Source: Myxococcales bacterium (GTDB lineage Bacteria > Myxococcota > Myxococcia > Myxococcales > Anaeromyxobacteraceae). Taken from it: 48,061 nucleotides of DNA. Position 1 is the stretch's first letter. Each line of letters starts with the position of its first letter. The position numbers and the translations under genes are program-made. The stretch is taken from assembly GCA_021806645.1 (NCBI GenBank), contig JAJZQX010000021.1:1-48061 (forward strand). Direction: 5' to 3'. Shown one piece after another: positions 1 through 9,500 of the stretch. The notes under the pieces were generated by a model that saw only the letters and a list, made by a program, of their open reading frames with translations, was not told the origin of the DNA and made no database searches.

Positions 1-459
1 GCGCATCTCCCTGCGAATGTCGGACGATCTGCCTCGGGCCATCGGTGTCCTCCCTCTCTTGGTTCCTTGACAGCTCCAAGTGAAGGCGGAATCGCTGGCC
101 CACTTCAACTTTCTGGCGTCATGTCGGCCGGTTGGCTCCTGCTAAGCGAACGCGCATGCAGTACGGTGGTTCGATTGGTCTCGCCGCCCCGGGAGCGGGG
201 AGCGCCAAGACCGCAACCACCAGCACGACCGCCCAAGACAGCCGAGGACCGACCACCTGAGATCTACTCGTCAATGTCACGGACTCCCCCTCGCGCGCTG
301 GCGTGAGACGCAGCGTGAGACGCACGCGCAGTTCAGTACGGCCCCCGTCCCATGTCAAGCGAAAAGGTCACCGTGAGCCAAATCTACTGTGGCGACCGAT
401 GGTAAAGTCGGATCGCGACGCCGGCTCACCGGCGGCCGAAGTTGCCGAGGTCGGCCCAC
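1..459. other. Stretch without a supported gene
   Basis: I see no convincing coding region here on either strand. The open frames are arginine- and proline-rich, carry no recognisable motif and overlap one another. The only notable item is the 20-bp word at 141-160 that recurs exactly at 27401-27420. The bases around 300-320 contain a small internal duplication of a GTGAGACGCA-like word. Confidence 0.5.
141..160. repeat. 20-bp exact repeat, copy 1
   Basis: The word GCTAAGCGAACGCGCATGCA occurs here and again at 27401-27420 in the same orientation. Both copies lie in gene-free DNA. Flanks do not match beyond the word. Function is unknown. Confidence 0.7.
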
Positions 460-810
460 TCACGCCTGCCCAGGATTCCCTGTGGCGCGAATGACGGTTC
501 GACCCGGCTTCAGCGTGTGTAGACCCCCAGCAGGCGTGATTTCGACCAAGCTCGAATCATCGCTGGCCAGCGTCTTGTCGATCAGGCTGCTTCCCACGGC
601 CGACGGCGACGGTGCTGCTATGCGGCCCCGGTCGGTCAGCATCGAGGAATGACGGAAGGCCCAGAGCAGGCGCGGCGCGGTCGCCGGTTGGGCCTGGCCT
701 CCGTCCAGCGACGATCCGACCTGCCTGCAGCCGGGTAGGAAGGTCGCTCCGACTATCAGCAGCGCCCGCCATCGAGGCAGTGCCTGGAGCTTCCCCTTGA
801 TCAGCGTCAA
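460..810 (-). CDS. Small putative lipoprotein with a Big_2-like C-terminus
   Basis: This encodes about 116 residues if translation begins at the TTG at 810, which has an AGGGA ribosome site about eight bases upstream. The N-terminus is basic (KGKLQALPRWR) and is followed by a hydrophobic stretch ending in a lipobox-like LPGC with cysteine at about residue 28, so an outer-membrane or periplasmic lipoprotein is likely. The last 45 residues end in ITPAGGLHTLKPGRTVIRAT, which has the rhythm of a bacterial Ig-like (Big_2) strand pair. The protein is much shorter than usual Big_2 lipoproteins and may be a remnant. It stands alone, with no partner gene on the same strand nearby. The non-ATG start and small size make this a moderate call. 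Confidence 0.45.
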   Translation of the reverse strand: MTLIKGKLQALPRWRALLIVGATFLPGCRQVGSSLDGGQAQPATAPRLLWAFRHSSMLTDRGRIAAPSPSAVGSSLIDKTLASDDSSLVEITPAGGLHTLKPGRTVIRATGNPGQA

Positions 811-1230
811 GCGGTTGTCCCTGCACCTGTCACTTTGCGGTGGGTGTGCCAAACTGATGGTCTCTATGATCCACTGCGCGTGACTTGCTGTCACTTGACT
901 CTTTGAGGTGGACGAGAGACGTCGGCGAATGTGACCAGAAAGGGCGTTGTCACGGTCGCTGGGCGGAGACCCGGGGCGTCCCCTGCGTATTCGCCCGCTC
1001 CGGGTGAGCGCCCGTCTGGCGTCTCGAGGATCGCTGCCGTAGAGCATCGAACAGGTTCAATGGGCGCTCATCTCGCCGCCTCGCGCTGGATGGCGATGAA
1101 GCGCTGGCAGCCGACGGGAGAGGCGACGCGGCGGGAGGAGTTCCTGCGTTCCATGACGCGCCTCCCGACGCACGCCCGCTCGTCGGCTTGGTGCCGCGCC
1201 GCTTGTCCGGCCGGGCCAGGCCCAGACGGG
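811..1230. other. Intergenic region between lipoprotein and hom
   Basis: This holds the upstream region of the lipoprotein (see the sigma54-like site) and the 3' flank of hom. TGTCACTT occurs twice (around 828 and 890), but no gene or clear terminator is seen. Confidence 0.5.
835..852 (-). promoter_or_regulatory. Possible sigma54 (-24/-12) promoter
   Basis: Read on the minus strand the site is TTGGCACACCCACCGCAA. It has the invariant GG and GC separated by ten bases and a perfect TGGCAC half, but CCGCA instead of TTGCA in the -12 half. It lies about 25 bases upstream of the lipoprotein start at 810. One weak half-site makes this tentative. Confidence 0.25.
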
Positions 1231-2289
1231 TCAGGAGGGCCGGCCGCCCCCGCCGCCAGCCACCTCGAGCAGGTCGGAGAGCACCGCGTACGCCGTCTGG
1301 TCCACGCCGCCCGCGCTCTCGACGAGGCCCACCTCGCCCATCAGGTCGGTGTCGAGCACCAGCACGCCGTCGGCGCCGTCGGAGACCAGCAGGTCGCCGA
1401 GCGGCAGCTCCTCGGGGGCGACGCGGGCCCACACCCGGCGGCCGTCGCGCCCGGCCCGGGCCACCAGCCGCCAGCGCTTCCCCTCCAGCGTCGCCTTGTC
1501 CACGGCCTGGGCGGTGATCTCGCGGACGCTCACCCGCTCCACCTCGGCCGGGCGCAGCGTGGCCCCCATGAGCGCGTTGGCCAGCGCGCAGGTCTTGACG
1601 GCCGCGTCCCAGCCGTCGAGATCGAAGGCCGGGTCGGCCTCGGCCACGCCGGCCGCCTGGGCCTCGGCCAGGGCGACGTCGAAGGGGACGCCGGCTTCCA
1701 TGCGCGAGAGGATCCGCGTGGTGGTGGAGTTGAGCACGCCGCCGAAGCCGCGGAACTCGACGCCGCGCAGGCAGCGCTCGGCGAGGTTGAAGATCGGGAA
1801 GCCGTCCATCACCGCCCCCTCGTGGAGGAAGCGGACGCGGTGGCGGCGGGCCAGCGCCTTGAGTCGGCCGGCGGCGTGGGCCACCGGCCCCTTGTTGGCG
1901 GTGACGACATGGAGGCCGCGCCGCAGCGCCGCCGCCACGTGGGCGGTGGCCGGCTCGCCGGTGAGCGGCTCGAGCGGGGAGAGCTCGAGGAGCACGTCGT
2001 ACGGCGCGGTCGCGATGAGCGCCCGGGTGGAGGCGACCGGCTTGCCCCGGTGGAGCGGCGCCAGCGAGTGTCCCTCGCGGACCAGCGCCAGCGCCCGGGT
2101 GAGCGGCAGGCCGCGCGCGTCGACGGCCAGGCCGTGGTGGCCGGTGGCGATGGCGGTGACGCGGACCGAGACCCCGGCGCGGCGCAGGATCCGGCCGTAT
2201 GGGCCGCCGAGCAGCTCGGCGAAGCGGCGCGCGACGTTCCCGAAGCCGGCGAAGGCGAGGCGCAGGGGGCGGACGGGTCGGACGGGCAT
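1231..2289 (-). CDS. hom: Homoserine dehydrogenase
   Basis: Homoserine dehydrogenase reduces aspartate semialdehyde to homoserine with NAD(P)H, the branch point to threonine and methionine. The 352-residue product starts with a Rossmann nucleotide loop (AFAGFGNVARRF, residues 12-23). It has the family's ELSPLEPLTGEPA segment and the VTANKGPVAH motif. Further on is the DLDGWDAAVK signature with the catalytic aspartates and lysine. It ends soon after the catalytic domain, so it lacks the C-terminal ACT domain that gives threonine feedback in longer enzymes. The start at 2289 lies 10 bases after the aceF stop, so it is the last gene of the aceE-aceF-hom operon. This is an unusual partner for pyruvate dehydrogenase. 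The C-terminus is a glycine-rich tail. Confidence 0.9.
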   Translation of the reverse strand: MPVRPVRPLRLAFAGFGNVARRFAELLGGPYGRILRRAGVSVRVTAIATGHHGLAVDARGLPLTRALALVREGHSLAPLHRGKPVASTRALIATAPYDVLLELSPLEPLTGEPATAHVAAALRRGLHVVTANKGPVAHAAGRLKALARRHRVRFLHEGAVMDGFPIFNLAERCLRGVEFRGFGGVLNSTTTRILSRMEAGVPFDVALAEAQAAGVAEADPAFDLDGWDAAVKTCALANALMGATLRPAEVERVSVREITAQAVDKATLEGKRWRLVARAGRDGRRVWARVAPEELPLGDLLVSDGADGVLVLDTDLMGEVGLVESAGGVDQTAYAVLSDLLEVAGGGGGRPS

Positions 2290-2299
2290 CTCTCCGAGG

Positions 2300-3607
2300 T
2301 TACAGCAGGAGCCGCCTCACGTCCGAGAGCACCGCGGCGAGGAAGGCGGCGAAGCGGGCCCCGGCCGCGCCGTCGATGACCCGGTGGTCGTAGGAGAGCG
2401 AGAGCGGCAGGATTCGCCGCGGCCGGAACTGGGTCCCGTCCCACTGGGGGCGCATGGCGGCGCGGGAGACGCCGAGGATGGCCACCTCCGGGGCGTTGAC
2501 GATGGGGGTGAAGGCGGTGCCGCCGATCCCGCCCAGGCTGGAGATGGTGAAGCAGCCCCCCTGCATGTCGGCCGGCGAGAGCTTGCCGGCCCGGGCGCGG
2601 GCGGCCAGCTCGGCCACCTCGCGGGCGAGGTCGAGGACACCCTTCCGGTCCACGTCGCGGACCACCGGCACCACCAGGCCTCCGGGCGTGTCGGCCGCGA
2701 AGCCGAGGTGGAAGTACCGCTTCAGCACCAGGGTCTCGCCGTCGAGCGAGGCGTTGAAGTCGGGGAACCGGCGCAGGGCGGCCACGCAGCCCTTCAGGAT
2801 GAAGGCGAGCAGCGTCACCCTGGTGCCGCCCTCGCCCTGCTCCTCGTTGAGCTGGACGCGGAAGGCCTCCAGCTCGGTGATGTCGGCCTCGTCCACCTGC
2901 GTGACGTGCGGGATCATCGCCCAGTTGCGGGCCAGGTTGGCCGCGGCGATCCTGCGGATCCGCGGGAGCGGCTTCGGCTCGATCGGCCCGAACGACGCGA
3001 AGTCGACCTTAGGCCAGGGGAGGAGCTCGAGGCCGCCGGAGCGCGGTCCGCCGCCCGACAGCGTCGCCTTCACGTGGGCCTGGACGTCGTGCTGGAGGAC
3101 GCGGCCATGCGGGCCGGAGCCGGACAGGTTGGCGGCGGCCAGGTCGACGCCCAGCTCGCGCGCGAAGCGGCGGACCGAGGGCGAGGCGTGGACCAATCCG
3201 CCGGCCGGCATGCCGGCTGGCGCCGCCTGTACCGCGGACGACACGGTGGTCGTCGCGGTGGCCTCGGCCGAGACCGGGGCGGCGGTCGGGGCAGAGACGG
3301 TGGGCGTCGCCGCCATCGCGACCGGCTGTGGCGCGGCCGGCTGGACGGCGGACGGCCGTGGCGCGGACGCCGACTCCTCCAGCAGGATGATGAGCGAGCC
3401 TTCCTTCACCCGGTCGCCCGCCTTCATCTTCACCTCGCGCACCGTGCCGGAGGCGGTGGAGGGGACGTCCATGGTCGCCTTGTCCGACTCCAGGGTCACC
3501 AGCGACTGGTCGTGCGCGATGGCATCGCCCGGCTTCACCAGCACCTCCACCACGCCGACGTCCTTGAAGTCGCCGATGGCCGGAACCCTGATCTCGATGG
3601 TGCTCAT
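2300..3607 (-). CDS. aceF: Pyruvate dehydrogenase E2, dihydrolipoamide acetyltransferase
   Basis: This is the acetyltransferase core of the pyruvate dehydrogenase complex, which moves acetyl from E1 through a lipoyl arm to CoA. The 435 residues show one N-terminal lipoyl domain (residues 1-77) with lipoylation lysine K43 in ESDKATMD. An Ala/Pro/Thr-rich linker of about 70 residues follows. Next is a peripheral subunit-binding domain (ASPSVRRFARELGVDL, about 160-200). The catalytic domain ends in the active-site motif DHRVIDG (407-413). E. coli AceF has three lipoyl domains; here there is one. The gene sits 12 bases downstream of aceE. No E3 (lipoamide dehydrogenase) gene follows, so E3 must be encoded elsewhere. 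Confidence 0.95.
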   Translation of the reverse strand: MSTIEIRVPAIGDFKDVGVVEVLVKPGDAIAHDQSLVTLESDKATMDVPSTASGTVREVKMKAGDRVKEGSLIILLEESASAPRPSAVQPAAPQPVAMAATPTVSAPTAAPVSAEATATTTVSSAVQAAPAGMPAGGLVHASPSVRRFARELGVDLAAANLSGSGPHGRVLQHDVQAHVKATLSGGGPRSGGLELLPWPKVDFASFGPIEPKPLPRIRRIAAANLARNWAMIPHVTQVDEADITELEAFRVQLNEEQGEGGTRVTLLAFILKGCVAALRRFPDFNASLDGETLVLKRYFHLGFAADTPGGLVVPVVRDVDRKGVLDLAREVAELAARARAGKLSPADMQGGCFTISSLGGIGGTAFTPIVNAPEVAILGVSRAAMRPQWDGTQFRPRRILPLSLSYDHRVIDGAAGARFAAFLAAVLSDVRRLLL

Positions 3608-3619
3608 GGCCAGATGGTC

Positions 3620-6289
3620 CTAGATCGTCCAGGGGTCGGGGGTGGTGGGGTCGATGCCGTACTTCACCATCGCCTCGGCGGCCCGGCTGGCCGGGACCAG
3701 GCCGTCGCGGCCGAGCGCCGTCAGCGCGGCCACCACCACGTGGTGGCGATCGACCTCGAAGAAGCGGCGCAGCTTCTCGCGGGTGTCGGAGCGGCCGAAG
3801 CCGTCGGTGCCCAGCACCAGGTAGCGGCGCGCCACCCAGGGCCGGATCTGCTCGGCGAAGGCGCGGACGTAGTCGGTGGCGGCCACCACCGGGCCGGTGG
3901 TCGGACCGAGGCAGGTCTCCACCCAGCTCGGCCGGACCGGTGCGCCCGGGTTGAGCCGGGAGGCCCGCTCGCAGCTCATCCCGTCGCGGGCAAGCTGGGT
4001 GAACGAGGTGGCCGACCAGGCGTCGGCCGCCACGCCCCACTCGGCCTCGAGCAGCTCGGCCGCCGCCAGCACCTCGCGCAGGATGGCGCCGGAGCCGAGC
4101 AGCTGCACGCGCGGCGCCTTCCTGGCGCCCTGCCCGGTGCGCACCCGGTGGAGCCCCTTCAGGATCCCCTCCGCCGCGCCCTCCGGCATGGGCGGCTGCG
4201 GGTAGTTCTCGTTGAGGAGCGTCAGGTAGTAGTAGGCGTCCTCCTGCTCGGCGTACATGCGCCGCAGCCCGTCCTGGATGATCACGGCCACCTCGTAGCC
4301 GTAGGCGGGATCGAAGGAGCGGCAGTTGGGGATCACCGAGGAGAAGACGTGGCTGTGGCCGTCCTGGTGCTGCAGCCCCTCGCCGTTGAGCGTGGTGCGG
4401 CCGGAGGTGGCCCCCAGCAGGAAGCCGCGCGACCGCATGTCGCCGGCGGCCCAGGCCAGGTCGCCGACCCGCTGGAAGCCGAACATCGAGTAGAAGATGT
4501 AGAAGGGGATGGTGGGCGTGCCGTGGATGGAGTAGGCGGTGGCCGCCGCGATCCAGTCGCACATGGCGCCGGCCTCGTTGATCCCCTCCTGCAGGATCTG
4601 CCCCCGCTTGTCCTCCTTGTAGAACATGAGCTGGTCGGCGTCCTGCGGCGTGTAGAGCTGGCCCACCTGGCTCCAGATGCCTAGCTGCCGGAACATCCCC
4701 TCCATGCCGAAGGTGCGCGACTCGTCCGGGACGATGGGCACCACGCGCCGGCCGATGGCGGCGTCCTTCACCAGCAGCTGGAGAAGCTGGACGAAGGCCA
4801 TGGTGGTGGAGATGGCCCGCTCGCCCGTCCCCTCCAGCAGCTTGCCGAAGGCGGAGAGGGGTGGCACCGGCAGCGGCTCGCTCTTGCGGCGGCGCTTGGG
4901 GCGATCGCCGCCGAGGGCGGCGCGGCGGGCCTTGAGGTACTCGAGTTCGGGCGAGCCCTCCTCGAACTTGAGGAAGGGGAGCTGCTCGAGCTGGTCGTCG
5001 GGCACCGGCAGCTTGAAGCGGTCGCGGAAGCTGCGGATCGCCTCGATGGAGAGCTTCTTCTGCTGGTGGGTGATGTTCTGGGCCTCGCCCGACTCGCCCA
5101 TGCCGTAGCCCTTGATGGTCTTGGCGAGGATGACGGTCGGCTGGCCCTGCAGCTGACCGGTAGGGTGCTGGCTGGCCGCCTGGTAGGCCGCGAAGACCTT
5201 GAAGGGGTCGTGGCCGCCGCGGTTGAGGTTCCAGATGTCCTGGTCCGACATGTCGGCCACCATGGCCTTCAGCTCGGGGGTGTTGAAGAAGTGCTGGCGG
5301 ACGTAGGCGCCGTCGCGCGCCTTGTAGACCTGGTAGTCGCCGTCCACCGCCGACATCATCCTCCGCTCCAGGTGGCCATCGGTGTCGCGGGCCAGCAGCG
5401 CGTCCCAGTGGCGCCCCCAGACCACCTTGATGACGTTCCAGCCGGCGCCGCGGAACTCGCTCTCCAGCTCCTGGATGATCTTGCCGTTGCCGCGGACCGG
5501 GCCGTCGAGCCGCTGCAGGTTGCAGTTGACGACGAAGACGAGGTTGTCGAGCCGCTCCCGCCCGGCCATGCCGATGGCGCCCTTCGACTCCAGCTCGTCC
5601 ATCTCGCCGTCGCCGACCAGCGCCCAGACCTTGCGGCCGGTGGTGTCGGCCAGCCCGCGGTCCTGCAGGTACTTCATGAAGCGGGCCTGGTAGATGGCCA
5701 TGAGCGGGCCGAGCCCCATCGACACGGTGGGGAACTGCCAGAAGCCCGGCATCAGCCACGGGTGCGGGTAGGAGGAGAGCCCCTCGCCCGAGACCTCCTG
5801 CCGGAAGTTGACCAGCTGCTTCTCGGTGACCAGGCCGAGCAGGTAGGCGCGGGCGTAGATGCCCGGGGCCGAGTGGCCCTGGATGAAGACCAGGTCGCCG
5901 CCCCGCTCCTTGGTCCAGGAGCGCCAGAAGTGGTTGTAGCCGATGTCGTAGAGCATCGCCGCCGACGAGAAGCTGGCGATGTGGCCACCCACGTTGGTGT
6001 CGCGGTTGGCCCGCACCACCATGGCCATGGCGTTCCAGCGGACGTAGTGGCGGATCCGCTGCTCGAGCTCGAAGTCACCGGGGAGTGGCGGCTGGCGCTC
6101 CACCGGGATGGTGTTCACGTAGGGCGTGTTGGCCGAGAAGGGGAGGCCGGTGCCGTCGCGCCGTGCCCGCTCGATCAGCTGCTCGATGAGGAAGTGGGCC
6201 CGCTCGGGCCCCTCCCGCACCAGCACCCCGTCGAGGGCGTCGAGCCATTCCCGCGTCTCCTCGAGGTCGAGATCTTGCGTGCCGTCCAT
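3620..6289 (-). CDS. aceE: Pyruvate dehydrogenase E1, homodimeric type
   Basis: This thiamine-diphosphate enzyme decarboxylates pyruvate and acetylates the lipoyl arm of E2. The product is 889 residues, the full length of the homodimeric AceE family. The ThDP motif GDGEMDELESKGAIGMAGRE and the downstream NCNLQRLDGP are intact, as are the HSAPGIYARAYLLG and SSYPHPWLMPGFWQFPTVSM blocks typical of AceE. The ATG at 6289 is preceded by a GAGGA ribosome site. It is the first gene of the aceE-aceF-hom operon, and the roughly 220 bases upstream (shared with the divergent gene at 6511) should hold its promoter. No PdhR-type regulator is adjacent. Confidence 0.96.
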   Translation of the reverse strand: MDGTQDLDLEETREWLDALDGVLVREGPERAHFLIEQLIERARRDGTGLPFSANTPYVNTIPVERQPPLPGDFELEQRIRHYVRWNAMAMVVRANRDTNVGGHIASFSSAAMLYDIGYNHFWRSWTKERGGDLVFIQGHSAPGIYARAYLLGLVTEKQLVNFRQEVSGEGLSSYPHPWLMPGFWQFPTVSMGLGPLMAIYQARFMKYLQDRGLADTTGRKVWALVGDGEMDELESKGAIGMAGRERLDNLVFVVNCNLQRLDGPVRGNGKIIQELESEFRGAGWNVIKVVWGRHWDALLARDTDGHLERRMMSAVDGDYQVYKARDGAYVRQHFFNTPELKAMVADMSDQDIWNLNRGGHDPFKVFAAYQAASQHPTGQLQGQPTVILAKTIKGYGMGESGEAQNITHQQKKLSIEAIRSFRDRFKLPVPDDQLEQLPFLKFEEGSPELEYLKARRAALGGDRPKRRRKSEPLPVPPLSAFGKLLEGTGERAISTTMAFVQLLQLLVKDAAIGRRVVPIVPDESRTFGMEGMFRQLGIWSQVGQLYTPQDADQLMFYKEDKRGQILQEGINEAGAMCDWIAAATAYSIHGTPTIPFYIFYSMFGFQRVGDLAWAAGDMRSRGFLLGATSGRTTLNGEGLQHQDGHSHVFSSVIPNCRSFDPAYGYEVAVIIQDGLRRMYAEQEDAYYYLTLLNENYPQPPMPEGAAEGILKGLHRVRTGQGARKAPRVQLLGSGAILREVLAAAELLEAEWGVAADAWSATSFTQLARDGMSCERASRLNPGAPVRPSWVETCLGPTTGPVVAATDYVRAFAEQIRPWVARRYLVLGTDGFGRSDTREKLRRFFEVDRHHVVVAALTALGRDGLVPASRAAEAMVKYGIDPTTPDPWTI

Positions 6290-6510
6290 GGTCTGGTCCT
6301 CGGAGCGCCCGGGTCAGTGGCGCCCATCTCATAATCCGGAGACCGGCCGCGCCGCACGTCCACGTGGGGTCGACTCCAGTCCAGACAGGGGGTTGCGCCC
6401 ATGGAGCCGCGCGTCACGAGATCCGCAAGCGTTCGTTTGCACGAAGGAATACGCCGGACGCCCCGTCGCTGCGGTATCCTCTCACGTCAATCAGGAAGGG
6501 GACTCACGGG
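6290..6510. other. Divergent promoter region between aceE and the activase gene
   Basis: This 221-bp gap separates two divergently read genes and should contain both promoters. I could not single out a strong -35/-10 pair. An open frame runs through from 6364, but AGGAAGGGG just before the ATG at 6511 marks the real start of the plus-strand gene. Confidence 0.4.
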
Positions 6511-9500
6511 ATGGCGGCAGCGTTCGGTCTAGGGCTCGACGTCGGCTCGACCAGCGTCAAGGCGTGCTTGATCGCCGGCGGCGCGGAGCGCTGGTCCGAG
6601 GTCCGGGCCCATGACGGGGACGTGGTGGGTACGGCGCGGGCCATCCTGGCCGGCCGCTCCATTCCCGACGGGACCCCCACCGTGGTGACCGGCGGCGAGG
6701 GGCGCCGCCAGTTCCAGCTGGAGAGGGCCATCGCCCCCGAGGCGCTGGAGCGGGCGCTGGTCGCGCTCGGGCTCGACGTCACCGCCGTGGTCTCGGTGGG
6801 CGGCGAGGACCTGGTGGTCTACCGGCTCGACGCCGGCCGCATCGTCGGCACCTACGCCGGCAACAAGTGCGCCAGCGGCACCGGGGAGTTCTTCGCCCAG
6901 CAGCTTCGCCGCATGGACCTGCCGCTCGAGGTGGTGGACAGCCCCGAGATGGACCAGGCCTGCGTCCACCGCCTCTCCTCGCGCTGCTCGGTCTTCATGA
7001 AGAGCGACTGCACGCACAAGCTCAACAAGGGCGAGGCCAGCCGCCACGACATCGTGAAGAGCCTCACCCAGGTGATGGCCGGCAAGGTGCTCGAGTTCCT
7101 CGCCAAGGCGCGGGTGGAGACCGGCACGGTGCTGATGGTGGGCGGCTCGGCCCGCAACCCGCACCTGGTCCAGGCGGTGCGCGATGGGCTCCCCCGCGCC
7201 GAGCTGGTGGTGCCGGTGCAGGCCCCGTACCTGGAGGCCTTCGGCGCCGCGCTGCTGGCCCAGGAGCGTGGCTCGCCGCTCCCGGCCGCCGGGGCGCTGG
7301 CCGGCGAGGGCGACGTGGCCTACGCCCGGACCCGCCCGCTCAGCGAGGCGGCGGCGCTGGTCACCTTCCACCCGTCACGCCGCGGCACCGCGCGTGCCGG
7401 GGCCCGCTACGTGCTCGGCATCGACGGCGGCTCCACCACCACCAAGGTCACCCTGGTGGACGTCTCCAGCCACGAGATGGTCGCCAGCCACTACGGCCGC
7501 ACGCTCGGGGATCCGGTGGCGGCGCTGCGCAAGTGCCTCACCGAGGTGATCGGGCAGCTCACGGCGCAGGTCGGCGGCGAGGACGCGGTGGAGATCGTGC
7601 TGGCCGCCACCACCGGCTCGTCGCGAGAGCTGCTGGGCGTCTTCTGCGGCACCGGCGCCATCTACAACGAGATCATGGCCCACACCGCCGGGAGCACGGC
7701 GCTCGATCCGGCCATCGACACCATCTTCGAGATCGGCGGGCAGGACGCCAAGTACGTCTCGCTCCGCAACCACGTCCCGGTCGACTACGCCATGAACGAG
7801 GCCTGCAGCGCCGGGACCGGCTCGTTCCTGGAGGAGTCGGCCGCCGGCGACCTCGACATCGCCAGCGCCGAGGAGATCGGCCCCATCGCCTTGCAGGCCG
7901 CGGCGCCGCTCAAGTTCGGCGAGCACTGCTCGGCCTTCATCAACTCCGACATCCGCAAGGCCATCTCCCAGGGGGCGTCTCGCGGCGACATCGTGGCCGG
8001 CCTCACCCTCTCCATCGTCTCCAACTACCTGAACCGCGTGGTCGGCAGCCGGACCATCGGCAACCGGATCGTGCTGCAGGGCGGGGTGGCCAAGAACCCG
8101 GCCATGCCGCTGGCCTTCGCGGCGCTGCTCGGCAAGCCGGTGGTGGTGCCGCCGGATCCCGAGCTGATGGGCGCCTATGGCGTCGCGCTCATGGCGCTGG
8201 CCCGGCTCGAGGACGGCACCGTCAAGGCGGCCCCGCTCAAGCTCCGGGAGCTCTCCACCCGGTCGATCAGCGCGGAGAAGGAGTACCGCTGCCGCGCCTG
8301 CGAGAACCTCTGCCCCATCCGGATCATGAAGGTGGGCGAGTCGCGCCACCACTTCGGCGGCCGTTGCAACAAGTTCGCGAACCTGCGCCGCAAGGTGGAG
8401 CTGCCGGCCGGCCAGGTGAAGGACTGGGTCGAGGTGCGGCGCCAGCTCCACTTCGAGACCTACGCGGCGCAGGCCGACGTGCTGCCGCGCGGCGGGCCGG
8501 TGGTGGGCGTCCCCGAGGCACTCTCCGTCCACTCCCTCTGGCCGCTCTACTCCAACTTCTTCGCCGCTCTCGGCGTCCGCGTCCAGCTCACCTCCGAGGT
8601 GTCGCAGAAGGGCGTGGCCTGCTGCGAGTCCTCCTTCTGCTTCCCCGCCGAGCTGGCCCACGGCCAGATGGGCACGCTGCTGGAGCAGGCGGTCAGGCCG
8701 GACTTCGTCTTCCTGCCGCACCTGAAGACCATGCCGTCCTACCAGAAGGACGTGCACGCCTGCCTCTGCCCCATCATGCAGGGGCTCCCCTACACGCTGC
8801 GCACCGCCTTCTCGCTCGACGAGGCGCGGCTGCTCCGGCCGGTGCTCGACCTCGGCGCCGGCCTCGAGGCCGGCCTGGAGGCCATGCAGGAGGTGGCGGT
8901 TCGGCTGGGCCGGACGCGCGAGGACGGGCGCCGGGCCTGGGCGCTGGCCGTGGAGCGGCAGACCGCCTGCTACCGCGAGGGGCGGCGGCTGGGCCGCCAG
9001 GCGCTGGCCGAGGCCGAGCGCATCGGCCGGCCCGCCATCGTCCTCTTCGGGCGGCCCTACAACGCCTTCGCGCCCGCCGCCAACATGGGGATTCCGCGCA
9101 AGTTCGTGACCCGCGGCTGGAGCGTCATCCCGTTCGACTTCCTGCCGGTCGCCGACGAGGCCATCCCGTCCAACATGTACTGGTACTACGGGCAGCAGGA
9201 TCTCAAGGGGGCGGTGCTGGTGAAGGGCCGGCGCGAGCTCTTCGCCTGCTACGTCACCAACTTCTCCTGCGCGCCCGACTCCTTCATCCTGCACTTCAAC
9301 CGGTGGATCCACGACTCCAAGCCGTTCCTGACGCTGGAGCTCGACAGCCACACCGCCGACGCCGGCGTGGACACCCGCATCGAGGCCTTCCTCGACGTCG
9401 CCGAGGCGTGGCGCAAGGCGCCGCGGGGGCCGGCGGCGGCACCGCCGGAGCGCGACTGGGACATCCTGGTCGAGAACCGCCAGGCGGTGCTGGTCAACCG

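Noticed and set aside
141-160. Integron attC site
   Set aside because: No paired RYYYAAC/GTTRRRY ends around the 20-bp word and no integrase.
1349-4684. 1111-residue plus-strand frame
   Set aside because: Shadow of hom, aceF and aceE; composition is Arg/Ala/Gly-rich with no domain.
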